From an uncultured Anaerolineae bacterium (GTDB lineage: Bacteria > Chloroflexota > Anaerolineae > CG2-30-64-16), in assembly GCA_937124585.1 (NCBI GenBank), contig CAKZKT010000055.1, forward strand, positions 53,758 through 117,757: a DNA stretch of 64,000 bases, given 5' to 3'. Under the pieces are notes generated by a model. The model saw only the letters and a list, made by a program, of their open reading frames with translations, did not search any database and was not told where the DNA came from. Positions 43,538-54,558 of the stretch are shown one piece after another; position 1 is the first letter of the stretch, and each line of letters starts with the position of its first letter. The translations under genes and the position numbers were made by a program.

Positions 43538-43566
43538 ATTATCTACAGCGCCGGGGGATCGTGCAA
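43538..43566 (-). promoter_or_regulatory. leaderless cysD-cysNC promoter
   Basis: TTGCAC, 17 bases, GATAAT on the minus strand, then AAACGG, T, and the ATG at 43530. The expected start is at or one base before the start codon, with no room for a ribosome binding site. Confidence 0.65.
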
Positions 43567-43684
43567 ATGGGAGAGATGGACGTCTCGGCGTCAAAGCATC
43601 GGGCACACTAAAGAATCACAAAAGGGCGGAACAGACCAGCCCCATCGCGTCGGCCCGTCCCGCCTCACCTCACCTCACCACCAA

Positions 43685-43701
43685 TCTACTTGCCTCCCTG
43701 T

Positions 43702-43708
<7 letters not shown>
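43685..43708. repeat. short octamer-like repeat at the pgk stop codon
   Basis: In gene direction the end of pgk reads GAGTAGACAGGGAGGCAAGT; the TAG stop is part of a GTAGACAG/GGAGGCAA octamer pair. These are the same kind of units as in the larger array before pgk. A GGTGA triplet repeat follows further downstream (43663-43681). Confidence 0.55.
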
Positions 43709-44877
<1,169 letters not shown>

Positions 44878-44894
44878 GGATTTCCTCCGGGAGC

Positions 44895-44991
44895 AGGCAA
44901 GGAAACAAGTAGACGAGGAAACAAGGAGACAAGGAAACAAGGAGGCAATACTTGTCTACCTGCCTACCTGTCTACCTGTCTACCTGCCTAC

Positions 44992-44994
<3 letters not shown>
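44895..44994. repeat. octamer tandem arrays between gap and pgk
   Basis: In gene direction the gap stop TAG leads straight into five GGTAGRCA octamers, then about six TTGTYTCC-like octamers. The two halves are imperfectly complementary (GGTAGACA against TGTCTCC), so the transcript could fold into a long bulged hairpin that ends 18 bases before the pgk start. Its role is unknown. It may stabilise the gap message or be a mobile or slippage-born repeat. Confidence 0.75.
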
Positions 44995-46197
<1,203 letters not shown>

Positions 46198-46238
46198 CTA
46201 AGTCACGTATGGCACTGAAATCGCGCAAGAGAGCTTGC

Positions 46239-46817
46239 TCATTCGAAAGCCCGATCGCTGAAATCCAGCGCGGCCTGATAATTGCGATCCAGCCGCTCAT
46301 ACAACCGGCCATTCTCGATCGCCACCGCACTGAGACTGGCGATCGCCTCCAGCAATTCCATCTCCTCGGCGGCAAAAACGTGCGGCGCCGCAGTATAGAG
46401 CCGCATGACGCCGATGGGTTGATCCTGGACCAGCAGAGGCATCACCACGACCGAAACGATGCCCTCCTCGCGCGCTTGCTCGCCGTATTGAAAGCGTGCG
46501 TCGGTCTGCGCGTCGGCGATGTAGACCGGTCGCTTATCGGCCAGCGCGATCTGATCCACCGGGCTGTGCGTCACGTCCACGGGGCCTTTGGCGCGATAGC
46601 TGGCGCTTAAGCCGTGCGCGGCGCCGATGAATAGCCGCTTCCCGTCCGGACTGAGCAGGCGCAGCGAACAGGCCTTCGCGTTGAGTGCCTCAGCCGTCGC
46701 GCCGACGATCATGTCCAGGATCTGCATGACATCCAGGGATGAATTGATGGTGCGCGCGACCCGATACAACGTTGCAAACAGGGCGCCACACCTGGACGAG
46801 GATGTTTCTCCGTTCAT
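46239..46817 (-). CDS. single GAF-domain protein coupled to yvcK
   Basis: The 192-residue protein is almost entirely one GAF domain (about residues 15-175). It has VARTINSSLDVMQILDMIVG at the start, then ACSLRLLSPDGKRLFIGAAH, VMPLLVQDQPIGVMRLYT and LEAIASLSAVAIENGRLYER. No output domain is present. The ATG overlaps the yvcK stop as ATGA, so the two are translated together. It may sense a small molecule or redox state and act on YvcK or on another partner. The ligand is unknown. Confidence 0.8.
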   Translation of the reverse strand: MNGETSSSRCGALFATLYRVARTINSSLDVMQILDMIVGATAEALNAKACSLRLLSPDGKRLFIGAAHGLSASYRAKGPVDVTHSPVDQIALADKRPVYIADAQTDARFQYGEQAREEGIVSVVVMPLLVQDQPIGVMRLYTAAPHVFAAEEMELLEAIASLSAVAIENGRLYERLDRNYQAALDFSDRAFE

Positions 46818-48115
46818 GTGTGCAACAGTTCCATCAAAGTTTGGGCCAGTTTGGACGGATCATGGCGCCACGGATACTGCCGGTCCACGAGATCGCGCAT
46901 CAGCAGCTGATAGTCGCGCGGGGGGTGATCCGGAGGTCGCACCCACTGCACTCCGATACCCGGTGGCGCCGGGCCGATGAACGTATTGTTGGCGAGCACG
47001 ATGCGAAAAAGATCGGGGCCGACATGTTGGCGCAGCGCCCGCACATGGGCCTCCACATCATACCCCTGGGTCTCGCCGACTTCGGTCGCCACATTGCATA
47101 CGTACACCTTCCGGCCTTCTGCCGCCGCAATCGCCGCCGCGAGATCGCGCACCAGCAGATTGGGAAGCACACTCGTGTAGAGGCTGCCCGGCCCGGCCAC
47201 GATCAAATCGGCGTCCAGGATGGCTCGCAACGCCTCGGGATAGGCGGGCGCATCTTCAGGATCCAGATAGACGCGCTGCACGCGACCGCGCGCAGCCGTG
47301 ATCGCCGACTCCCCGCGAATATGACGCCACGTCGCACCTTCGCCGTTCCCTGAATCGCCCGTCGGCAAGTACACGTCGGCGTGCAGGGTGATTTGTGTCA
47401 GGGTCGAAGGGATGACGCAGCCCCGCACGGCCAGGACCCGGCTCGACTCGAGCAGCGCCGTCTCGAAACTGCCGGTGATGGCGGTCATGGCGCTCAGGTA
47501 CAGGTTGCCGAAGCTGTGGCCGTCCAGGTCGCTGTCGTGGCCGAAACGATATTGGAACAGTTGAGCCAGCAGGCCTTCGGCGTCTGACAGCGCGGCGATG
47601 CAATTGCGAAAATCGCCCGGAGGCAGGATGCCGAAATCGCGGCGCAGGCGACCTGAGCTGCCGCCGTCATCGGCCACGGTGACGATCGCGGTGATGTTGT
47701 CGGTGTGTTCCTTCAGCCCGCGCAGCAGCGTGTTCAGGCCATGGCCGCCTCCGATGGCGACAACTTTCGGCCCGCGCTGCCGCAGGCGATGTTTGTACAC
47801 CATGTCCACTATATCGGGCTGATCGCGCCGACGCACCGCCGCCAGCAGCGACTGATTTAACCGATAAACGGCGACCCCAACCCCAGCGATGCCGGCAACG
47901 AAACAAGCTGCAATAACGATTTCTGGGCGGATGAACGAGGACTGCAGTTCGGCAATCATCGCCAGCCAGCGACTGAGGCCGGTGAACTGGCACAACCACG
48001 CGAACGCCAGACATAGCAGCAAAATGCCACCGACCAGCAAAAGCATCCACCGTTTCACGCCCATGCCGATACGGAGCCAGCCGGCCTGCGGAAAACGCAC
48101 AACCCATTGCCGCAT
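46814..48115 (-). CDS. yvcK: YvcK/CofD-like gluconeogenesis factor with N-terminal membrane anchor
   Basis: YvcK binds UDP-sugars in Bacillus and is needed for growth on gluconeogenic carbon and for cell shape (family knowledge). The 433-residue protein has two hydrophobic segments (about 20-45 and 65-85), then the CofD-like fold starting VVAIGGGHGLNTLLRGLKEH, VTVADDGGSSGRLRRDFGIL and PPGDFRNCIAALSDAEGLLA. The membrane part is absent from the Bacillus protein. The start at 48115 follows GAGAGGTG and a consensus promoter. It leads the yvcK-GAF-gap-pgk group. Confidence 0.9.
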   Translation of the reverse strand: MRQWVVRFPQAGWLRIGMGVKRWMLLLVGGILLLCLAFAWLCQFTGLSRWLAMIAELQSSFIRPEIVIAACFVAGIAGVGVAVYRLNQSLLAAVRRRDQPDIVDMVYKHRLRQRGPKVVAIGGGHGLNTLLRGLKEHTDNITAIVTVADDGGSSGRLRRDFGILPPGDFRNCIAALSDAEGLLAQLFQYRFGHDSDLDGHSFGNLYLSAMTAITGSFETALLESSRVLAVRGCVIPSTLTQITLHADVYLPTGDSGNGEGATWRHIRGESAITAARGRVQRVYLDPEDAPAYPEALRAILDADLIVAGPGSLYTSVLPNLLVRDLAAAIAAAEGRKVYVCNVATEVGETQGYDVEAHVRALRQHVGPDLFRIVLANNTFIGPAPPGIGVQWVRPPDHPPRDYQLLMRDLVDRQYPWRHDPSKLAQTLMELLHT

Positions 48116-48139
48116 AAGCACCTCTCGTAGACGGAAAAG

Positions 48140-48168
48140 AGTATAGCGCGGCTGAGGCTTTTGTGCAA
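48140..48168 (-). promoter_or_regulatory. yvcK promoter
   Basis: TTGCAC, 17 bases, TATACT. The predicted leader is about 18-20 bases and carries GAGAGGTG. Confidence 0.7.
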
Positions 48169-48251
48169 CTCGCCAACCGTTTCTGCAAGCCGGGAAGGCG
48201 CGCAACTCTGCGGGAAAGCCGCCGGATTGGTTTCGCCTTTGAATTTGCAAG

Positions 48252-48280
48252 TTGACTTTGTGGAAGCCCCTGCTTATAAT
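48252..48280 (+). promoter_or_regulatory. subtilase promoter
   Basis: TTGACT, 17 bases, TATAAT, one of the strongest promoters in the window. The leader runs from about 48287 to the ATG at 48472. Confidence 0.8.
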
Positions 48281-48387
48281 TGGCATTCTGAACACGCAGA
48301 AGTCCGTGCCCTGGTGTTCTGCTGGCTCCTTCTCGGTGTGGACAGAGTGATATCCTGCCGCCCTGTCCTTTATGGCATGGCAACACG

Positions 48388-48465
48388 AAAGGAGGTGAAA
48401 CGAACGCGAGAGTTCACGCCTGATCAGGTGTCCGGTATCTCACCTTATCCTTATCAAGTAAGGAG
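48388..48465 (+). promoter_or_regulatory. subtilase leader: orphan Shine-Dalgarno and sequestered ribosome site
   Basis: AAAGGAGGTGA (48388-48398) is a full anti-16S match but has no start codon at working distance. The true site AAGGAG (48460-48465) lies in a hairpin, TCCTTA (48448-48453) pairing with TAAGGA (48459-48464) around TCAAG. AGGTGA (48393-48398) can also pair with TCACCT (48440-48445). Translational control is plausible. Confidence 0.45.
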
Positions 48466-48471
48466 ATCACC

Positions 48472-51400
48472 ATGTCCACCAGCAAAACACGAATTGGCCG
48501 CCTTTGTGCCCTCCTTTTCGCCACAGTTCTGGCTCTGTCCACCATAAGCCCGGCCCTGGCATTTCCGCCCACACCGGTGACCGGGGCCGATTCGGCGTAT
48601 GGACCCGATGCAGTTCCGGCCGGGATTTCGGTCGAAGGCGTCACCCCGGCCAGCCTGCGCACTGCAAATCGCACCATCCAGACGGGCGTCAAGGCCCAGG
48701 TGCAAGCTCTGGCAGCGCTGGGCGATACCCAGGTGCGCGTGTCCGTGTTGCTTACCACGACGCCATTGGCCTCTCTCAGCAAAGATATGACCGCCGATCA
48801 GCGCGTTACCCATGCAGCCGCAGCCCAGGCGCTGCGGGAGGCCGTCATCGCTGATGTCGAGGCGGCCGGTGGGATTATTCTGGGGCGTTTCACCACCCTG
48901 GCTAACGGTTTCACGGCCGTTATGTCCGGTCGCGAGGCCGCTCGCCTCGCCACGCGCCCCGAGGTGGTGCGGGTCAGCCAGGTTCGGGACTACGAGCTCG
49001 ACCTGAGTGAGACCGTGCCATGGATTGGCGGCGAGACGCTCCAGAATCTCGGTTTGACCGGCAAAGGCGTCAACGTCGCTGTGCTGGATTCCGGGATTGA
49101 CTTCACTCATCGCTCTATGGGGGGCCCCGGCACGCGCGAAGCATGGGAAGCAGCGTACTTTGGCGACGACCCGACCTGCCTCACCGGCCGGGAAACCACC
49201 TGCGCGAACCGCAAACCGGCCGATCCGGCGTTTTTTGGCCCCAATGCCCCCAAAGTGAAAGGCGGCTACGACTGGGTGGGTGAAACCTGGGTCAGGGGCC
49301 TGATTGAGGAGCCCGACATCAACCCGATTCCTGCCGACAATACCGGCGGCCGCGATGGCACTCACGGCACGCATGTGGCCGATATCATCGCCGGGCTGGG
49401 CTATCCGGCGGGCGCGGGCTATCCTGCCAAGGGTCCCGGCATGGCCCCCGAAGCCAATCTGTGGTCCTTCAAGGTTTGTAGCTCCCTCAGCACCGCCTGC
49501 TCCGGCGTGGCCCTCCTGAATGCCATGGACGATGCGGCCGATCTGGACAACAACCCCGCCACGGTGGATCCGGCCGATATCATCAATATGTCGCTCGGTT
49601 CCATTTACGGCCAACCCGAAGATGACTTGAGCTACTTCACCAATCAGGCCGTAGCCTATGGCATCATCGTCGTGGCTTCGGCCGGCAACTCCGGCGACAA
49701 GCCCTACGTTGCCGGCAGCCCCTCGGTCGCCGACGGCGCCATCAGCGTGGCGCAGACAACGGTTCCTTCGGCGAAACAGTTTATTCTCTCCGTGGAACAA
49801 CCGGCAGCCATCTCCGGCACCCTGAAGTCGGCGGTTTTCCAACCGTGGTCGGTGCCGTTATCGGTCTCCGGCGCCATCAGCGGTTCGCTTCAGTATGGCA
49901 ACGCTGATGGCTCGAACAGGCTGGGCTGTGATCCCTTCACAGATGATTTGACCGGCAAGATCGTCCTGATGGACCGTGGTGTCTGCGCGTTCAGCATCAA
50001 GGGCGCGAATGCCAGCGCTGCCGGCGCATTGATGGGCATCATCGGCCTGGTCGCGCCGGGCGATCCGTTTGAGGGCGGCTATGGCGGCGGCGCGGTGACT
50101 ATTCCCGTCTTCATGATCAGCCAGGCGGAATCCAACAAGTTGAAGAGCGGATTGGCCCAGGGCGTGATCATCTCGGCCGGGCCGGACAAATTCATCGGCA
50201 TGGCCGATAGCATGGTGGGCTCTTCATCGCGCGGCCCCACCTGGAACAATAAGATCAAGCCCGACATCGGCGCACCGGGCGCCTCGGTCTCCGCGATATC
50301 TGGCTCGGGCAGTGGTTCCGGGCCCTTTGGCGGCACCTCGGGCGCGGCGCCCATGGTCTCGGGCGCGGCCGCGCTGCTCAAAGGCTTCTTCGAGCAAGGA
50401 GCCGGCATGCAGCAGGCCGACGGCGGCGGCTTCTCGTGGTTCCCGCAGATGTATCGGGCCTTGTTGATGAATACGGCCAAGACCGCCATTTATCTGGACG
50501 GCGCAATGCAGGCTGGGGGCGGCGGCACGCTGGCCCCGATCACCCGTATCGGCGCCGGGCAGGTGGATGTCGCCAAGGCCTACATGAGCCGCCTGGTGGC
50601 ATGGGATAGCACGGACACCAATCCGTTGAAGTGGACCGGCAGCATCTCCTTCGGTTATCAGCCGGTGACGGACACGTATGTGGCAACCCGCATCCTCACG
50701 GTTCGGAACCTCAGTCCGTTCAGTCAAGGCATTCGCGTTTCGAGCGTGTTTCGCTACGCCAATGACGTCGGCAAGGGCGTGACGATCACGCTGCCTATCC
50801 AGTCCGCGCTTATTCCTGGCAGGGGCGAGATCCAGGTGCCCGTGCAGCTGGAGATCAACGCGGCGGGGCTGCGCGCCTGGGGCCTGAACAAGGGGTCTCG
50901 CGGCGCCAACGGGCCGCTCTTCACCACCCAGGAAGTTGACGGTTATGTTAAAATCGAGACCTGCACAGGCAGTACCTGTACCAGCGCCATCACGGTGCCC
51001 TGGCAAGTGCTGCCCAAGGCTGTGGCCGACATTAACGTAACGGGAACCAACCAGACGGTCATCCTGGAGAATGTCGCTCCGGCGGCAGCGAGCAACACGG
51101 AAGTGTTCGCCCTGGTGGATCGCAGCGCCAACCTGTATAACTACATGGTTGGCAGTTGTGTGCTGCCGGGCGGCGGGCCGGGCTGCCAAATGAGCGCTGT
51201 GGATTTGAAAGAAGTCGGCGTGCGCGATTGGCTGTGGGACTCCAACAACGATGGCACACCGGAGTCTTATGTGGAATTCGGTCTGACGGTGTATGACTGG
51301 CCCTATCGAGCCGGGCAGTACCCCGTCGAATTCGACATCTACGTGGATGCCAATCGCGACGGCAATACAGACTACATCGTCTTCAACGCCGATGTCGCGC

Positions 51401-51882
51401 TCAACGGCAGCGATGGTCGCAACGCGGTTTTCGTGTACAATATGGCGACAAAGCAGTCATCTGTCTATTTCTACACCGACTCGGATTTCAACACGCAGAA
51501 CTGGATCCTGACCGTGCCGGCGGCTGCCATCGGGCTGGTGCCTGGACGGCAATTCAATTTCTATGTGTTGGCGTTTGATGCTTACTTCGGCGGTGGGGTA
51601 TGGGACTGCTCGCCGTTCGCCGGCGGCCGGTGCGGCACGGCCGCGCACACCTATACAGTCGGTCGGCCGCGTTTCGACGTGGGTGAGGCCAATCTCTCCC
51701 TGACGATCCCGCCGCAGGACCAGGCCGAGCTGGCCTTCACGCGGCCCGCGGGCGGCTTCCAGGCTTCGCCGTCACAGATCGGTTTCCTCTTCATGCATCG
51801 CAAGGCGCCGATCGGCCGCGAATCCTCGACCTATCTCCCGACACCCTGGCTATTCTTCGTACCCACGGTGATATCTGAGTAG
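48472..51882 (+). CDS. secreted subtilisin-family (S8) serine protease with PA domain
   Basis: The 1136-residue protein has a signal peptide cut near residue 30 (SPALA), a propeptide-like region (about 65-175), and the S8 catalytic core. The core holds Asp206 (VAVLDSGIDFTH), His298 (DGTHGTHVADIIAG) and Ser623 (GGTSGAAPMVSGAAALL). A PA domain is inserted between His and Ser (LTGKIVLMDRGVCAFSIKGA). A beta-sandwich C-terminal part of about 400 residues follows (VRNLSPFSQGIRVSSVFRY). The layout resembles lactocepin-type proteases. No LPxTG or obvious anchor is seen, so it is probably released. AAGGAG precedes the ATG. Confidence 0.92.
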   Translation: MSTSKTRIGRLCALLFATVLALSTISPALAFPPTPVTGADSAYGPDAVPAGISVEGVTPASLRTANRTIQTGVKAQVQALAALGDTQVRVSVLLTTTPLASLSKDMTADQRVTHAAAAQALREAVIADVEAAGGIILGRFTTLANGFTAVMSGREAARLATRPEVVRVSQVRDYELDLSETVPWIGGETLQNLGLTGKGVNVAVLDSGIDFTHRSMGGPGTREAWEAAYFGDDPTCLTGRETTCANRKPADPAFFGPNAPKVKGGYDWVGETWVRGLIEEPDINPIPADNTGGRDGTHGTHVADIIAGLGYPAGAGYPAKGPGMAPEANLWSFKVCSSLSTACSGVALLNAMDDAADLDNNPATVDPADIINMSLGSIYGQPEDDLSYFTNQAVAYGIIVVASAGNSGDKPYVAGSPSVADGAISVAQTTVPSAKQFILSVEQPAAISGTLKSAVFQPWSVPLSVSGAISGSLQYGNADGSNRLGCDPFTDDLTGKIVLMDRGVCAFSIKGANASAAGALMGIIGLVAPGDPFEGGYGGGAVTIPVFMISQAESNKLKSGLAQGVIISAGPDKFIGMADSMVGSSSRGPTWNNKIKPDIGAPGASVSAISGSGSGSGPFGGTSGAAPMVSGAAALLKGFFEQGAGMQQADGGGFSWFPQMYRALLMNTAKTAIYLDGAMQAGGGGTLAPITRIGAGQVDVAKAYMSRLVAWDSTDTNPLKWTGSISFGYQPVTDTYVATRILTVRNLSPFSQGIRVSSVFRYANDVGKGVTITLPIQSALIPGRGEIQVPVQLEINAAGLRAWGLNKGSRGANGPLFTTQEVDGYVKIETCTGSTCTSAITVPWQVLPKAVADINVTGTNQTVILENVAPAAASNTEVFALVDRSANLYNYMVGSCVLPGGGPGCQMSAVDLKEVGVRDWLWDSNNDGTPESYVEFGLTVYDWPYRAGQYPVEFDIYVDANRDGNTDYIVFNADVALNGSDGRNAVFVYNMATKQSSVYFYTDSDFNTQNWILTVPAAAIGLVPGRQFNFYVLAFDAYFGGGVWDCSPFAGGRCGTAAHTYTVGRPRFDVGEANLSLTIPPQDQAELAFTRPAGGFQASPSQIGFLFMHRKAPIGRESSTYLPTPWLFFVPTVISE

Positions 51883-51895
51883 CTCACCGCGATAA

Positions 51896-51929
51896 ACGTG
51901 TCAGGTGCCCGGAAGGGCGCCTGGCACGT
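51896..51929. terminator. hairpin with ACGTGCCAGGC core
   Basis: ACGTGTCAGGTGCCC and GGGCGCCTGGCACGT pair over 15 bases around GGAA, with two G-U pairs in the plus-strand RNA. It lies 14 bases after the subtilase stop. Confidence 0.6.
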
Positions 51930-51942
51930 GGGCATGGCCTTT

Positions 51943-51988
51943 GGAAACACAGCCGCCCGCAGCGATCGCTGCGGGCGGCTGTGTTTCC
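51943..51988. terminator. 46-base perfect palindrome between convergent genes
   Basis: GGAAACACAGCCGCCCGCAG and its exact complement flank a central GCGATCGC-containing core, giving 23 paired bases with no loop. It lies between the subtilase and the convergent aldo/keto reductase and probably stops both. The length and perfection are unusual. Confidence 0.7.
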
Positions 51989-52028
51989 CTGCGTATGGGC
52001 AGGCCTCCGCGCCCGTCCCCTCCATGTT

Positions 52029-53033
52029 TCAGCGGATGCGACTGTCGGGCCCCGACTGCCAGAGGTCGGCGTTGGCGCCGAGTTTTTCCTTCACGGGCTG
52101 CGTCAACCGATCCAGCTCGGCCAGCGTTTCCGGCGTCAACGACTGGCCGATGCCGCGACGAGATTCCTCGAGTTGGGCCACCGTGCGCGTGCCCGCGATG
52201 ACCGTGGTCACGCCGGGCTGCGCGGCCACCCAGGCCAGCGCCAGGTCGGCCATGGGCATGCCCAGTCGGTCGACCAGGGCCGCAATGCCGTTGAGCGCGG
52301 TGAAGGTCTCGGCTTCTGCGCCGGGCTCGCCGTGACGCGTTCCGGGCCGGCTGCTGCTGAAGTGTCGCGTGCGTCGCCGCGTCAGCGGGATCTCGTCGGC
52401 GTTGCGCCAGCGGCCGGTGAGGAGGCCCTGCATCAGCGGCATGTAGACCGCCACGCCGATGCCGTGGCGCCGACATGCCGGCAGGATCTCGAATTCGATG
52501 GCGCGATGCAGCAGGCTGTAGCCGAGCTGGTTGATCTCGATCGCAGCGCCGGTCGCCAGCGCTTCCTGCATCTGGAGCGGCCCGAAGTTGCTGATGCCGA
52601 TGGCGCGGATTTTGCCCTCGCGTCGCAGATCGGTCAGTGTGCCGAACGCATCCGCCACCGGATATTCGGTGATCGGCCAGTGCACCATGTAGATGTCAAT
52701 GACATCCGTTCCGAGCCGGCGCAGGCTGGCCTCGCAGTGCTGGCGCAGCGTGGCCGGCTCTGTGTGCTGCGGGCTGACCTTCGTGCCGATGATCGCCGCG
52801 GCCCGACGGCCTTTGAGCGCCCGGCCGAGCGCCTCCTCGCTGCGGCCTTCGTTGTAGCCCTCGGCCGTATCGAAGTAGTTGATTCCGCAGGCGAGCGCCC
52901 GCGCCACGATCTCGGCTGCCTCACGGTCGTCGTGGGGGCCCCAGTAATCCCCTTCCTGACCACCGAACGACCAGCAGCCCAGGCCCAAAAGGGAGATCTG
53001 TATGCCCGATGGGGTGAGCGTGCGTTTCTCCAT
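52029..53033 (-). CDS. aldo/keto reductase
   Basis: The 334-residue NADPH-dependent oxidoreductase has the AKR signatures NYFDTAEGYNEGRSEEALGR (catalytic Asp and Tyr), IIGTKVS (Lys) and IYMVHWP (His). IRAIGISNFGPLQMQEAL and the C-terminal VIAGTRTVAQLEESRRGIGQ also fit. The substrate is unknown; it may act on an aldehyde from the catabolic operon. The start at 53033 follows CGGAGGAAAG; the ORF track adds 18 residues. Confidence 0.9.
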   Translation of the reverse strand: MEKRTLTPSGIQISLLGLGCWSFGGQEGDYWGPHDDREAAEIVARALACGINYFDTAEGYNEGRSEEALGRALKGRRAAAIIGTKVSPQHTEPATLRQHCEASLRRLGTDVIDIYMVHWPITEYPVADAFGTLTDLRREGKIRAIGISNFGPLQMQEALATGAAIEINQLGYSLLHRAIEFEILPACRRHGIGVAVYMPLMQGLLTGRWRNADEIPLTRRRTRHFSSSRPGTRHGEPGAEAETFTALNGIAALVDRLGMPMADLALAWVAAQPGVTTVIAGTRTVAQLEESRRGIGQSLTPETLAELDRLTQPVKEKLGANADLWQSGPDSRIR

Positions 53034-53087
53034 CTTTCCTCCGTCTCGCGCGGCCGGCCGCAAGGGCGCGCGACCGGCCAGGGTCAC

Positions 53088-54464
53088 TCAGCGGGAGCTG
53101 CCCAGCAGCTCCCAATAGCGCACCCAGGCTTCCAGCCCTTCGTAGAGCCGATGAATGCGGAAGAATTCGTTCGGCGCGTGGAAGTCTTCGTCGGCGGTCG
53201 AAAAGGAGAAGAAAACCGTGTCCAGGCCCATCACTCGCTTGAACACCTCGCACACCGGCACCGTGCCGCCCATGCGCACAGTCACCGGCTCGACCCCGAA
53301 AGTCTCCCGCAACGCGGCAGCGGCCGTCTTCAGACCGAAGTGGTCGGCAGGAATCGCGTAGGGTTGCGCAGTATGGGTCTCCGGCTGGATCGTTAGGCGC
53401 ACGCCGGGGGGCAGATGCGCCTCCAGGTGATGGGCGATCCTGGCCACGATAGCGGCCGGATCCTGGTTCGGCACCAGCCGACAGGTGATTTTGGCATGGG
53501 CCTCGGCCGGGGTGACGGTCTTGACGCCAGGCCCCTGGTAGCCGCCCCACAGGCCGTTCACCTCCAGCGTTGGCCGGATCCATTGGCGTTCCAGTGTGCT
53601 GTAGCCCGGTTCGCCGAAGAGTGCCGGCGCGCCGATCTCGGCCAGATAGGCGGCTTCGTCGAACGGCAGCGCGGCGATCGCGGCCCGCTCCGCAGCCGAG
53701 AGCTCGACCACATCATCGTAGAAGTCGGCCACGGCCACGCGGCCATCCGGAGTGTGCAAGCTGGCGATCAGCGCCGCGATGGCGTGCAGGGGGTTGGTCA
53801 CCGCGCCGCCGTGGCGTCCCGAATGCAGGTCTTTGGCCGCCGCGGTCAGGCTGAACTCCAGGCCGGCCAGCCCGCGGCTGGAGACGGTGAGCGACGGCTC
53901 TTCGACGCGCCACATGCCGCCGTCGGCCGAGATCACGAAATCGGCGGCCAGCAGGGATGTGTGGGCTTGAATGAACGGCTCCAGGCTTGGGCTGCCGATC
54001 TCCTCTTCGCCCTCGAACAGGAATTTGACGTTGATCGGCAGCGCGTCCTGCGTCGCGAAGAACGCCTGGGCTGTTTTGATCGCCTGAAAGAGCGGCCCTT
54101 TGTCATCCGATGCACCGCGCGCGTACAGCCGACCGTTTCGGATCGTCGGCGTGAACGGCGGGCTGATCCACTTCTCCAGCGGGTCGGCGGGCTGCACGTC
54201 ATAGTGGCCGTAGACGAGCACGGTGGGCTTGCCCGTCGCGCCAAGCCACTGCGCGAAGACGACCGGATGGCGCTCGGTCGGAATGATCTGGACGTCAAAC
54301 GGTCCGGCCGCGGCGATCTGTCCGGCGACCCAGGCCGCAGACCGTTCGATGTCGGCCCGATGCGCTGGGTCGGTGCTGATGCTGGGAATCGCAGCGAATT
54401 CGATGAGCTCGGTCAGGATGCGTTCCTGTCGCGCAGCGAGATAATCCAACGTTGTTTGTGTCAT
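53088..54464 (-). CDS. M20-family metallopeptidase (dipeptidase-like)
   Basis: The 458-residue protein has the M20 zinc site: VYGHYDVQPADPLEKW, GASDDKGPLFQAIKTAQ, FLFEGEEEIGSPSLEPFI and FVISADGGMW, and a lid-domain AAKDLHSGRHGGAVTNPLHA. The C-terminal part has VRMGGTVPVCEVFKRVMGLD. This is the CPG2/PepV/carnosinase-like group that cleaves dipeptides or N-acyl amino acids. In the operon it could supply free amino acids to the aminotransferase. Confidence 0.9.
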   Translation of the reverse strand: MTQTTLDYLAARQERILTELIEFAAIPSISTDPAHRADIERSAAWVAGQIAAAGPFDVQIIPTERHPVVFAQWLGATGKPTVLVYGHYDVQPADPLEKWISPPFTPTIRNGRLYARGASDDKGPLFQAIKTAQAFFATQDALPINVKFLFEGEEEIGSPSLEPFIQAHTSLLAADFVISADGGMWRVEEPSLTVSSRGLAGLEFSLTAAAKDLHSGRHGGAVTNPLHAIAALIASLHTPDGRVAVADFYDDVVELSAAERAAIAALPFDEAAYLAEIGAPALFGEPGYSTLERQWIRPTLEVNGLWGGYQGPGVKTVTPAEAHAKITCRLVPNQDPAAIVARIAHHLEAHLPPGVRLTIQPETHTAQPYAIPADHFGLKTAAAALRETFGVEPVTVRMGGTVPVCEVFKRVMGLDTVFFSFSTADEDFHAPNEFFRIHRLYEGLEAWVRYWELLGSSR

Positions 54465-54558
54465 GGAAGGCTCCAGGGAAGGGAAATGTCAGGTGTGAGA
54501 CGTTAAGCGTGAAATGTGAGTGGATGACGCAGGGATGTGGGCATTGGGCTGCCGCGTG

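Larger units (their letters stand above)
48116..48471. other. 356-base divergent intergenic region, yvcK / subtilase
   Basis: No gene is supported. It holds two back-to-back consensus promoters (yvcK at 48140-48168, subtilase at 48252-48280) and a subtilase leader of about 185 bases with an orphan Shine-Dalgarno sequence. Confidence 0.65.

Noticed and set aside
48454-49842. 462-residue minus-strand ORF opposite the subtilase
   Set aside because: The composition is shadow-like and the subtilase frame has a signal peptide and catalytic triad.
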